Assembly (NCBI GenBank): GCA_013289875.1
Contig: JABCZC010000014.1
Location: 16,544 to 80,543, forward strand
Reading direction: 5' to 3'
Origin: Acidobacteriota bacterium
GTDB lineage: Bacteria > Acidobacteriota > Terriglobia > Terriglobales > Acidobacteriaceae
Length of the DNA stretch: 64,000 bases
This document shows, one piece after another, positions 34,284 to 42,019 of the stretch. The notes under the pieces are model-generated. The model made no database searches, was not told the DNA's origin, and was given only the letters and a program-made list of their open reading frames with translations. A program made the position numbers and the translations under genes. Numbering within the stretch: the first letter of the stretch is position 1; each line of letters begins with the position of its first letter.

Positions 34284-35129
34284 ATGAATCGTAGGCTTAC
34301 AAGTATTCTCCTAAGTGCCTTTCTCCTTGCCGCCGGTTGTAGTTACCTGGTGTATCGATTGGTCGTCGGCCGTCTGGCCGCCGGCGCTCCGTCAAAGACA
34401 ACCCACGTAATTGCAGCGAATGCGGACATCAAGCTCGGAAGCGTTCTCCGCGATGCTGATCTGACGACGGTGGAGATGGCGGGAACTCTGCCCAAGGGCG
34501 TTATCGTCAAGCGTGAAGACGCCATTGGCCGCGGTGTGATCTCCGATCTGCATCAAGGTGAGCCGATCCTGGACAGCCGGCTTGCCGCAGTCGGATCAGG
34601 CGGCGGCCTGGCCGCGACGATTCCGCCAGGGATGAGAGCATGTGCGGTCAAGGTCGATGATGTTGTGGGAGTCGCCGGATTCGCAACTCCCGGAATGCGT
34701 GTGGATGTTCTCATTTCGGGCGTTCCGCCCGGTGCCGTCAACACGGATCAAGGGCCGAAGGTCGCGACGCTTCTGCAGAACATCGAGGTTTTATCCGCTG
34801 GTACCGACATTCAGAAAGACGCGGAAGGGAAGCCGAAGCCGGTTCAAGTCGTCAATCTTCTGGTGACGCCTGAGCAAGCCGAGTCGTTAAGCCTCGCCAG
34901 CAACCAGACCAAGATTCAGCTCGTATTGCGGAATCCACTGGATACGCAGATTTCCCAACCGCCGGGGATCATCATGGCCAATCTCTTCGGCGACAGGAAC
35001 GCGCCGCCCAAGTCTTCGGGGGCCCGTCCCAGCGCACCTAGCGCCTCGCCCCGCGTCTATGTGATCCAGGTATTAAACGGGTCCAAGAAAACCGAGCAAA
35101 AGTTTTCATCCGGTGAGGAAAAGCAGTGA
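34284..35129 (+). CDS. cpaB: CpaB/RcpC pilus assembly protein
   Basis: 281 residues. An N-terminal membrane anchor (ILLSAFLLAAGCSYLVYRLV) precedes a SAF domain (VIAANADIKLGSVLRDADLT, RGVISDLHQGEPIL) and the RcpC/CpaB region (GMRACAVKVDDVVGVAGFAT, PGMRVDVLISG). In Tad systems it works in the periplasm with the secretin. It overlaps cpaC by 4 bp (GTGA). Confidence 0.93.
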   Translation: MNRRLTSILLSAFLLAAGCSYLVYRLVVGRLAAGAPSKTTHVIAANADIKLGSVLRDADLTTVEMAGTLPKGVIVKREDAIGRGVISDLHQGEPILDSRLAAVGSGGGLAATIPPGMRACAVKVDDVVGVAGFATPGMRVDVLISGVPPGAVNTDQGPKVATLLQNIEVLSAGTDIQKDAEGKPKPVQVVNLLVTPEQAESLSLASNQTKIQLVLRNPLDTQISQPPGIIMANLFGDRNAPPKSSGARPSAPSASPRVYVIQVLNGSKKTEQKFSSGEEKQ

Positions 35130-36706
35130 GAGCTCCAGCGGTCGTCACCATCGCTTGTTTCGGCGCATTGTCCTTGGCAATTTGTGCAGTACCGGAGCTT
35201 CCCGCTCAGGTCATGGCCCCTCGTCCTCAAACCGCCGCGGGGGCCGGCCAGGACTCCTCGAACGATCTCTTCGTCGGGGTAGGCAAATCGGTGTTGGTCG
35301 ATAGCGCGCGGCCTATCCAGCGGATATCCGTCGGTTTAGGCGAGTTCGCCGAAGCCTCCGCAGTAAGCCCAACCGAGGTTTTGGTGAACGGCAAATCCCC
35401 TGGAGACACCAGTCTGATCATTTGGGATGCCAGCGGAGGGCGGCTGTTCTTCAACGTGCGGGTTGGCGCCAGCACATATGTCGCAGACGACAGGATGGAG
35501 GCGCTTCGTCGCGAACTCAGAGCCGAGCTTCCCGGTCAAACGCTGAAGGTCAGCGCCGAGAACGGCCTCATTTTCCTTCGCGGAACAGTCAAGGATCTCA
35601 ATAGCTCCAATCGGGCAGCCCAGATAGCGGCCACCGCCGGCAAGGTGATGAATCTGCTCTACGTCGAGGTGCCTTCCTCGGAGCGGCAGATTCTTCTCAA
35701 GGTGCGTTTCGCCAGCGTCGACCGCAGCCTCGAAAAGCAGCTTTGCATGAATATCTTCAGCACTGGTGCCACAAATACAATCGGCTCCATTAACACGGGA
35801 CAGTGCTCTCCGCCATCGGTCAGCCTTCCGAGTACGGGAGCTCCTGCTTTAGCCACAATATCGAATGGACTGAACCTCTCTATCTTCCGCCCGGACCTGA
35901 ATCTGGGCGTCACCATCCAGGCGTTGGAGACCATGGGCCTCGTGCAGGTTCTCGCTGAGCCCAACGTAATTGCGCAGAACGGCAAGGAGGCCAGTTTCCT
36001 GGCGGGGGGAGAATATCCATACCCGGTTGTGCAGGGAGTCTCGGGCACCGCAGCAGGAGCAGTTACGATTCAATTCAAGGAATATGGAATTCGCCTGAAC
36101 TTTATTCCCACCATTACCCCCCGGGGCACCATTCATCTCCAGGTCGCCCCCGAAGTAAGCGCGCTCGACTTCACCAATGCTGTGGAGGTATCGGGATTTA
36201 ACGTTCCCGCCATTACTATCCGGCGGGTCCAGACGGAGGTTGAGCTGGGCGAGGGGCAAAGCTTTGCGATCGGAGGCCTGCTCGACAATAACGAGACAAA
36301 AACCTTTGAGAAGATCCCGTTCCTGGGTGACATTCCCATCCTGGGCAGGTTCTTTCAGTCCATCCAGAAGACTCGGAACAACACCGAGCTGATCGTGATT
36401 GTGACGCCTGAGTTCATAGATCCCATACCGGTCGGCGCGCCGTTGCCCCAGTTGAAGTTTCCGGACAAGTTCCTGCCGCCTAACTCCGACATACCGATGC
36501 ACAATCCGGATACGAAAACAGCCGGTGCGGCGCCCCCTCCGCCTCAACCCACAGCCGTACCCGTGGAGCAGCTGATCCAGAGTATGCAGCCGGAGCCGCC
36601 ACTGGTGATCTCAGGCGGCAGTTACATGGGACAGGGCTCGCAGGGTTCAAGCCAGGCTACGCCACCAAACCCCACTCCTGTGCTTACAACGGGGGCGCCG
36701 CAATAG
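35126..36706 (+). CDS. cpaC: CpaC/RcpA outer-membrane secretin
   Basis: 526 residues from a GTG start that overlaps cpaB. A signal peptide ends near residue 28. The N-terminal pilus-secretin domain (KSVLVDSARPIQRISVGLGE) is followed by a BON-like segment (GLIFLRGTVKDLNSSNRAAQ). The secretin core contains VLAEPNVIAQNGKEASFLAG, GQSFAIGGLL and PFLGDIPILGRFF. The C-terminal tail is Pro/Gln-rich. It forms the outer-membrane channel for the Flp pilus. TadD or another pilotin-like TPR lipoprotein is not adjacent. Confidence 0.94.
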   Translation: MRAPAVVTIACFGALSLAICAVPELPAQVMAPRPQTAAGAGQDSSNDLFVGVGKSVLVDSARPIQRISVGLGEFAEASAVSPTEVLVNGKSPGDTSLIIWDASGGRLFFNVRVGASTYVADDRMEALRRELRAELPGQTLKVSAENGLIFLRGTVKDLNSSNRAAQIAATAGKVMNLLYVEVPSSERQILLKVRFASVDRSLEKQLCMNIFSTGATNTIGSINTGQCSPPSVSLPSTGAPALATISNGLNLSIFRPDLNLGVTIQALETMGLVQVLAEPNVIAQNGKEASFLAGGEYPYPVVQGVSGTAAGAVTIQFKEYGIRLNFIPTITPRGTIHLQVAPEVSALDFTNAVEVSGFNVPAITIRRVQTEVELGEGQSFAIGGLLDNNETKTFEKIPFLGDIPILGRFFQSIQKTRNNTELIVIVTPEFIDPIPVGAPLPQLKFPDKFLPPNSDIPMHNPDTKTAGAAPPPPQPTAVPVEQLIQSMQPEPPLVISGGSYMGQGSQGSSQATPPNPTPVLTTGAPQ

Positions 36707-36799
36707 AAGTGTAGGGCTCTGAAGCCGACGGTGTTCTGGGAGATTCGTCCGCCAGGAGGCGTCGTGTCGCAGCGCGGCAGGCTGGAAGGATCTGAAGTG

Positions 36800-38536
36800 A
36801 TGAATCTGACTCGCTGGATAGCTGTTGGGAAGTTGGACAGACTCATGCGCCCCGCGAAGCCGGAGGCGGATCTTAGAATCTCCAATCTAACCCGGCAGGT
36901 GGAACTTGCGAGCCGCGTAGAAGTGGCCGGCCATGGCGCGAAGCGCAGAAAGGGTTTGCTGGGGCGCGACCGGCTTCCTGCCGGAGAAGGTCTTTGGATC
37001 GTTCCTTGCGAGGCAGTCCATACCTTTGGAATGCGATTCGCGATCGACCTTGTTTATTTGGACCGCCGCATGCGCGTGAAAAAGGTGAAGAGCAATGTTC
37101 CACCTTGGCGGTTGTCGGCGTGTCTTTCCGCGCACTCCGTGATCGAGCTCGCCTCGGGCACGATTTGCAGCACGCGGACGAAAGCCGGAGACATGCTCGA
37201 AGTCTCGGCCGCTTCTCCCCTGACCGATACCCGGAGAGGTATTGACGAGGCCAGCCCCGCTGTGCGGAATCCGGACAAAACCGGAGGCACAGAGATGTCG
37301 ATGCGGGACAAACTTCGCGCTGTCGCCGAGGTTCTGGTCGTGGCCATCTGTACCTTGGCGTTTTCACTTACCTGCGTGGGCATCTTCGGGTCGCTTTTGG
37401 GGCACAACGCCCCAGGGACGCGCGATTTCGTCGAGTATTGGGCCGCTGGTCGTCAGCTCGTGCATCACGCAAATCCGTACGATGGCGACGCCTTGCTACG
37501 TTCGGAACGTTCAGTAGGCTTCCCATCGGATCTCCCTCCCCAGATCATGGCTAACCCGCCGTGGGCTCTCCCTTTGGTGCTTCCACTTGGTATGCTGAGT
37601 CCAATGGCGGCAGAGCTGCTGTGGCTGGTGATATTGCTGACCAGTCTCATCGCTTCGGTGTGGATGGTCTGGGTCATGCACGGCCGCCCAGAGACGCCGG
37701 TGAATTTTCTCGGATACACGTTCGGGCCGGCTCTCTTCTGCCTGCTCCTGGGGCAAGTATCGGTTCTTCTGCTGCTCGGAGTAGTTCTCTTTCTGTACCT
37801 GCATCGATCGCGCCCTTTCCTGGCCGGGATTTGTCTGTGGCTCTGTATGTTGAAACCGCACCTGTTTCTGCCCTTCGGCACTGTTCTATTGGTGTGGGCC
37901 ATCACAACGAAAACTTATAGAGTCCTGGCTGGGACTGTTGCCGTCCTTGCTGTCAGCACTGCGGTTGTATTCATTATGGATCCGCACATTTGGGCGCACT
38001 ATAGCCAGATGATGGCCTCAGTGCGGGTCGATCGACTGCCGATTCCTTGTTTCAGCATCCTGCTGCGCCAGCACGTCTGGCCGCATACGCTCTGGCTGCA
38101 ATGCCTCCCAGCCATTGTCGGATGTGTCTGGTCGCTTTTCTATTACCGTAAACAACGCGACAACTGGGAGTGGTTGACGCATGGCTCGCCGCTGCTGCTC
38201 TTGTCTGTGCTGGTGGCTCCCTATACCTGGTTTATCGACCAAGCGGTGGTAATACCGGCGCTTCTCCATGGCGCCTACGTCACCCGCTCGCGCTGTCTTG
38301 TAGCTCTGCTCGCATTGGCGAGCGCTGTCATCGACATCCAATGGTTCCTTGGCGCTTCGGCTCTGCATTCGGCCCTCTTTTTGTGGACTACACCTACATG
38401 GCTTGCGTGGTATCTCATTGCACGCAGGTCAGCCAGCCGATCGCCTGATCAACTTTCGGAACCGTCGAACGATCCGGAAAAGAGCCGGCGACGTGCCAGT
38501 CCGGGCTCTCCATCGACTTTGATCGAAATGGGATGA
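36800..38536 (+). CDS. DUF192 domain fused to a GT87-type membrane glycosyltransferase
   Basis: 578 residues from ATG 36800 (GGAAGGA upstream); a GTG at 36731 would extend it. Residues 30-135 match DUF192 (KRRKGLLGRD, GLWIVPCEAVHTFGMRFAID, ELASGTICSTRT). From about residue 166 the chain becomes a polytopic GT87/DUF2029 protein: TRDFVEYWAAGRQLVHHANPYDG with the conserved Asp and YxxxxxLxxxxxPY pattern, then about nine helices. An internal ATG at 37295 has GGAGG 7 bp upstream and begins exactly at the GT87 part. So this could be a true fusion, or two products from one frame with internal initiation. The next gene is an unfused GT87 paralogue. Confidence 0.78.
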   Translation: MNLTRWIAVGKLDRLMRPAKPEADLRISNLTRQVELASRVEVAGHGAKRRKGLLGRDRLPAGEGLWIVPCEAVHTFGMRFAIDLVYLDRRMRVKKVKSNVPPWRLSACLSAHSVIELASGTICSTRTKAGDMLEVSAASPLTDTRRGIDEASPAVRNPDKTGGTEMSMRDKLRAVAEVLVVAICTLAFSLTCVGIFGSLLGHNAPGTRDFVEYWAAGRQLVHHANPYDGDALLRSERSVGFPSDLPPQIMANPPWALPLVLPLGMLSPMAAELLWLVILLTSLIASVWMVWVMHGRPETPVNFLGYTFGPALFCLLLGQVSVLLLLGVVLFLYLHRSRPFLAGICLWLCMLKPHLFLPFGTVLLVWAITTKTYRVLAGTVAVLAVSTAVVFIMDPHIWAHYSQMMASVRVDRLPIPCFSILLRQHVWPHTLWLQCLPAIVGCVWSLFYYRKQRDNWEWLTHGSPLLLLSVLVAPYTWFIDQAVVIPALLHGAYVTRSRCLVALLALASAVIDIQWFLGASALHSALFLWTTPTWLAWYLIARRSASRSPDQLSEPSNDPEKSRRRASPGSPSTLIEMG

Positions 38537-38555
38537 GTCGAGAAAGTAATACGCG

Positions 38556-39770
38556 ATGAATCTTACAGCAGAGCAATTATCACAAGCAGAGGCTGAGTCC
38601 GGCGCCAGGGTCACACCGTTGCGGATGATCGCTGCGCTCTGCATCCTTGCCGTAGGTGTGTGCATTCTGAGCTTCGCGATGAACAGTAATACCGCGGCAA
38701 ACACCGACTTTATCTCCTTTTGGGCAGCGGGCCAGCGGCTTGTCCATCATGAGAATCCTTATGACGGTGCGGCCATCTCTCGGCTGGAAGATGCGGCCGG
38801 AGCTCACTTTGATCCGCCGTTATTGATGCGAAATCCGCCCTACGCATTCTTTCTGGTGCTGCCGCTGGGATTCGTGGGCGTAAAAATAGGAGCGATCGTG
38901 TGGTCGACCGCGATCATCGCCGCTCTTATGGCGTCAACGCGCTTGCTTTGGATGATGCATGGCCGCTCAGAGTCACGGCAGCATCTGGTTGCTTACTGTT
39001 TTCCTCCGACGTTTGTGTGCTTGCTCAACGGGCAGACAGGCATATTTGTTTTGCTGGGCATTGTGCTGTTTCTGTACTTCCATTCGAAGAAACCATTCCT
39101 CTCCGGAGCGGCGCTTCTGTTGTGTGCGCTGAAGCCGCATCTCTTTGTTCCTTTCGGCCTGGTTTTGCTGGCATGGATCGTGGTTCGCAAGGCATATCGC
39201 GTTCTTGCCGGAGCCGCGGCAGCTCTGATCGGCAGTTGCGTGCTGTCGTTTTGTTGTGATCCTGCCGCATGGTCCCACTATGTTCACAGGGCTGGTGCGG
39301 AGAACATTCAGAACCAGTTCATTCCCACTGTAAGTCTGCTGTTCCGTATCGCCGTCAATGTCAACGCAGCGTGGCTTCAATTCCTTCCGGCGCTCGCAGG
39401 TGGTCTGTGGGCGCTCCGGTACTTCGGGAAGCGTCGTGACCAATGGGATTGGATGGATCACGGTTCCTTGTTGCTGATGATTTCGGTGTTGGTCGCGCCT
39501 TATGCCTGGTTTACCGATCAGTGCGTAATTTTCCCAGCGGTCCTGGCCGGCCTTTATCGAGCGGCGAATTCCAGTCGCCTGATGCTGCTGTTCGGGATTA
39601 TCACCGGGGCCACCATGCTCGAGGTACTGTTTGGAGTCGGCGTAAACTCCGGATTTTCTTATGTATGGACCGCGCCGGCCTGGCTTGCCTGGTACCTATA
39701 TGTTGTTCAACAATCTGCTCCTATAGCTGGAGCTACCTGCACTATCCCAGCAGGCGCGAGATGCGGCTGA
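38556..39770 (+). CDS. GT87 (DUF2029)-type polytopic glycosyltransferase
   Basis: 404 residues with about ten hydrophobic helices. The first extracytoplasmic loop carries TDFISFWAAGQRLVHHENPY, the GT87 hallmark including the putative catalytic Asp. Later loops contain NPPYAFFLVLPLG and KPHLFVPFGLVLLAW. It is clearly paralogous to the preceding gene. GT87 enzymes use polyprenyl-phosphate sugars, classically mannose or arabinose, outside the membrane. The acceptor here could be a lipid-linked glycan or a pilus protein; this is inference. Confidence 0.83.
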   Translation: MNLTAEQLSQAEAESGARVTPLRMIAALCILAVGVCILSFAMNSNTAANTDFISFWAAGQRLVHHENPYDGAAISRLEDAAGAHFDPPLLMRNPPYAFFLVLPLGFVGVKIGAIVWSTAIIAALMASTRLLWMMHGRSESRQHLVAYCFPPTFVCLLNGQTGIFVLLGIVLFLYFHSKKPFLSGAALLLCALKPHLFVPFGLVLLAWIVVRKAYRVLAGAAAALIGSCVLSFCCDPAAWSHYVHRAGAENIQNQFIPTVSLLFRIAVNVNAAWLQFLPALAGGLWALRYFGKRRDQWDWMDHGSLLLMISVLVAPYAWFTDQCVIFPAVLAGLYRAANSSRLMLLFGIITGATMLEVLFGVGVNSGFSYVWTAPAWLAWYLYVVQQSAPIAGATCTIPAGARCG

Positions 39771-39840
39771 TGAAGCTTGAACTGAGTCTGCTCAGCAGTT
39801 CATCACACTCCGCGCCGAGTGTCGACCTGAGGGACGTGCC

Positions 39841-40773
39841 GTGATCGGGCTCTTAGCCCTCTTCCTGGCGCTGATCTGGATGCTCAGGGATGAGAAGGAT
39901 AAGACGCGCCCGCTGCTTGTGTTTGCCCTGGTGCTCAACCTCTGCTACGGCTATTTATTGAGCGTCGTCATGGGGAAGGAGGACAGTCTGCTTCCATGGA
40001 AGTACGACCTCTTTCTCCTCCATCTGGACGCATCCCTGGGCGTTTCGGCTGCGGCCATAGCGCTTCCATTACAGGGCCTCTGGCGAATTCCGCTCAATGT
40101 GATCTATCAGTTGATGGTTCCAATGATGATCTGCTGGTACTTTGTTACCCGGAATCGAAACCGCAGCAGGTCTCTTGTTCTCGCGTACGTTTCCGAACTG
40201 GTTATGGGCCCGCTTCTCTACGTTATCCTTCCAGCTTGTGGACCCGCATACGCCTTCGGCTCGATTTGGCTGACCCCCCCGCTGGCGACAGCTCATCCAA
40301 TTCGGTTTAGCGGAATGCCGAACGCATTTCCCTCTTTGCACTTGGGGACAGCACTGGTGTTAGTCCTTTACGCTGAGGGCAAGCTGCGGCGGGGTATCTC
40401 GCTCATGTTTTTCGTCGGCACGGCGCTCGCGACGATCTCCACCGGAGAGCACTATCTCATCGATCTAGTCGCAGGACTAGCGTTCGGCTGTTTCGCGGCG
40501 AATATAGGGTACAGCAGATTTCGGAGTGCGTTGGCTTATCTGGGCGTCGCAATTACCTGGCCGCTTGCCATCAGGTTTGAGTTCCCATTTCTGTTGGCCC
40601 ATCCTGGCAAGCTGCGGTCCTGCGCAGCGCTCACGGCAGCCTTGGCAATATTGGCCGTTTTCCGCGAATGGCGGGTCCATTCTCAACTGCGATTGTCAGC
40701 CCAAGTCGCTTATGACGCCGAGCCGCAAACCTCTAAAAGCCGGATGCAGCCGGGAGAGGCCCTCGCGGACTAA
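39841..40773 (+). CDS. PAP2-superfamily membrane phosphatase/transferase
   Basis: 310 residues from a GTG start with GAGGGA 7 bp upstream. Six or more helices are present. The PAP2 motifs are visible: FPSLHLGTALVL (C2, with Ser and His) and STGEHYLIDLVAG (C3, with catalytic His and Asp). The family includes undecaprenyl-diphosphate phosphatases and inositol-phosphotransferase-like enzymes. Beside two GT87 genes, recycling of polyprenyl-phosphate or transfer of a lipid headgroup is plausible. Confidence 0.82.
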   Translation: MIGLLALFLALIWMLRDEKDKTRPLLVFALVLNLCYGYLLSVVMGKEDSLLPWKYDLFLLHLDASLGVSAAAIALPLQGLWRIPLNVIYQLMVPMMICWYFVTRNRNRSRSLVLAYVSELVMGPLLYVILPACGPAYAFGSIWLTPPLATAHPIRFSGMPNAFPSLHLGTALVLVLYAEGKLRRGISLMFFVGTALATISTGEHYLIDLVAGLAFGCFAANIGYSRFRSALAYLGVAITWPLAIRFEFPFLLAHPGKLRSCAALTAALAILAVFREWRVHSQLRLSAQVAYDAEPQTSKSRMQPGEALAD

Positions 40774-41048
40774 CGTCCGGTCGAGGCGTTGGATTTCCAG
40801 CCGCTCTGCTGGTTGCCAACTGTTCGTCTCGCCTTTTTCGATGGAGTCCGGCGACCGGCCCTCGGTTATCCCGAACAACTATTTCGGTTCTCATAACATG
40901 CGCTTCACTCAGGCTGTCTCAAGCCGACAAGATATATCCAACCCGCAAGCGGAGTCCGCCTACAACTTAGGTGGTAATATGGCCGCCACTTAGGCAGTAA
41001 CGCGGTCCGATTACGTAACCACTTCATGCTGACCCGAAGGTGTTATCT

Positions 41049-41084
41049 CTAACTTATGACAGTAGTTAGGTCACCGTCATAGTT
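41049..41084. promoter_or_regulatory. Overlapping dyads upstream of flp1
   Basis: AACTTATGAC (41051-41060) pairs with GTCATAGTT (41076-41084) with one bulged base, and CTAACT (41049-41054) pairs with AGTTAG (41064-41069). The arms overlap, so alternative structures or a separate repressor site are possible. They lie just upstream of the TGTATACG pair. The 275 bp before them (40774-41048) hold no gene I can support. Confidence 0.35.
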
Positions 41085-41094
41085 GATCGCGGCG

Positions 41095-41133
41095 TGTATA
41101 CGTGGCGTATCTGCGGAGTCCGCTCTGTATACG
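41095..41133. promoter_or_regulatory. Paired TGTATACG sites, 31 bp apart (putative enhancer of flp1)
   Basis: TGTATACG occurs at 41095-41102 and at 41126-41133, exactly 31 bp apart, the same distance as in the 18.9-kb and 25.9-kb regions. The pair lies about 75-110 bp upstream of the sigma-54 element at 41206. Confidence 0.6.
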
Positions 41134-41205
41134 GGCGTTCACACCTTTGCACAGCTCAACTCCTGCAACTTATTCATTTTAATTGAAGGGCCGCGATGGC
41201 AGAAA

Positions 41206-41220
41206 TGGCTGCTTGCGTGC
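41206..41220 (+). promoter_or_regulatory. Candidate sigma-54 promoter of flp1
   Basis: TGGCTGCTTGCGTGC matches TGGC and TGC with GG-N10-GC spacing; the -12 box is GTGC instead of TTGC. The predicted start near 41232 leaves a leader of about 50 nt carrying GAGAGGA before the flp1 ATG. Confidence 0.5.
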
Positions 41221-41282
41221 CATAAGGTAGGCGTGCCCAGCTGAGGCCGGGACAAGAAAAACACACGGGAGAGGAACTCAAA

Positions 41283-41477
41283 ATGAAAGAAATGATTAAC
41301 AAGCTGTCCGCCAAGATTCAGTGCCTGATTGCTCGCGAAGAAGGTCAGGACCTGGTCGAATACGCGCTCGTCGTTGCTCTGATTGGTTTTGCAGCCGTCG
41401 CCGGCATGGGAACACTTGCCAACGACATCAACACTGCGTTCTCCAACATCGGCGCGAAGCTACTGACAACCGCCTAA
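41283..41477 (+). CDS. flp: Flp-type major pilin 1
   Basis: 64 residues. The Flp processing motif is exact: EEG followed by QDLVEYALV, with Glu and Tyr at +5 and +6 after the cleavable Gly. The hydrophobic helix VVALIGFAAVAGMGTLAND and a short C terminus follow. It should be cleaved by the prepilin peptidase at 26070 and exported through CpaC. It has its own sigma-54 promoter match and a hairpin behind it, consistent with high expression. Confidence 0.95.
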   Translation: MKEMINKLSAKIQCLIAREEGQDLVEYALVVALIGFAAVAGMGTLANDINTAFSNIGAKLLTTA

Positions 41478-41536
41478 TTCCTGCCGCAGTACAGGCAGCA
41501 CGCTCTTGTTGTTATTTCCTTGCTTGGGGAGTACGT

Positions 41537-41564
41537 AGAGTATGCCAAGCCCCCGGCGTACTCT
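41537..41564 (+). promoter_or_regulatory. Stem-loop between the two flp genes
   Basis: AGAGTATGCC and GGCGTACTCT form a 10-bp stem with one mismatch (G-T pair possible) around a short C-rich loop. There is no T-run. It may stabilise the flp1 mRNA or limit read-through into flp2. Confidence 0.45.
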
Positions 41565-41635
41565 CCGTCGCAACGGAATTGATATTCACCGTTAGTTGGC
41601 CCTTGTTCGTTCCATGACCCAAGGGGGGGTAACAC

Positions 41636-41830
41636 ATGAAGTACATCGTTACCAAGCTGTCTGTCAGGATTCGGTACCTGATGTTACAGGAAGAAGGCCA
41701 GGATTTAGTCGAGTATGCCCTGGTCGTTGCTCTGATTGGTTTTGCAGCCGTCGCCGGCATGGGAACACTTGCTAACGACATCAACTCTGCTTTCTCTAAT
41801 ATCGGCGCGTCTCTGCTTACCACCGCTTAG
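41636..41830 (+). CDS. flp: Flp-type pilin 2
   Basis: 64 residues with the same EEG/QDLVEYALV processing site. It differs from flp1 mainly in the cytosolic leader and the last residues (SNIGASLLTTA). About 60 bp in the centre are identical to flp1 except for one base, which indicates recent duplication or gene conversion. No separate sigma-54 element was found in the 158-bp gap, so it is probably expressed by read-through. Confidence 0.94.
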   Translation: MKYIVTKLSVRIRYLMLQEEGQDLVEYALVVALIGFAAVAGMGTLANDINSAFSNIGASLLTTA

Positions 41831-42019
41831 TCGCTCCTGCAGTAATTGACGATCTTGCTTACTTGGTTGCTCCGTTTGCCTTGGGCGGTGGCGTAGCTAT
41901 GAATTCGGGTAGCTGACGGTATCAAACACCGCCTCACCAACTTTTCGGTTCTTTGCAGGAAAGATAAGTCGAGCGGCCAGGGTGCTCAAGCCTAACCCCG
42001 GGCTCCAGGAGACCTCTTC

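Noticed and set aside
39762..39844. 27-codon frame bridging the GT87 stop and the PAP2 start with overlaps at both ends.
   Set aside because: Could be a coupling peptide, but it has no own ribosome binding site and the PAP2 GTG has a good one.
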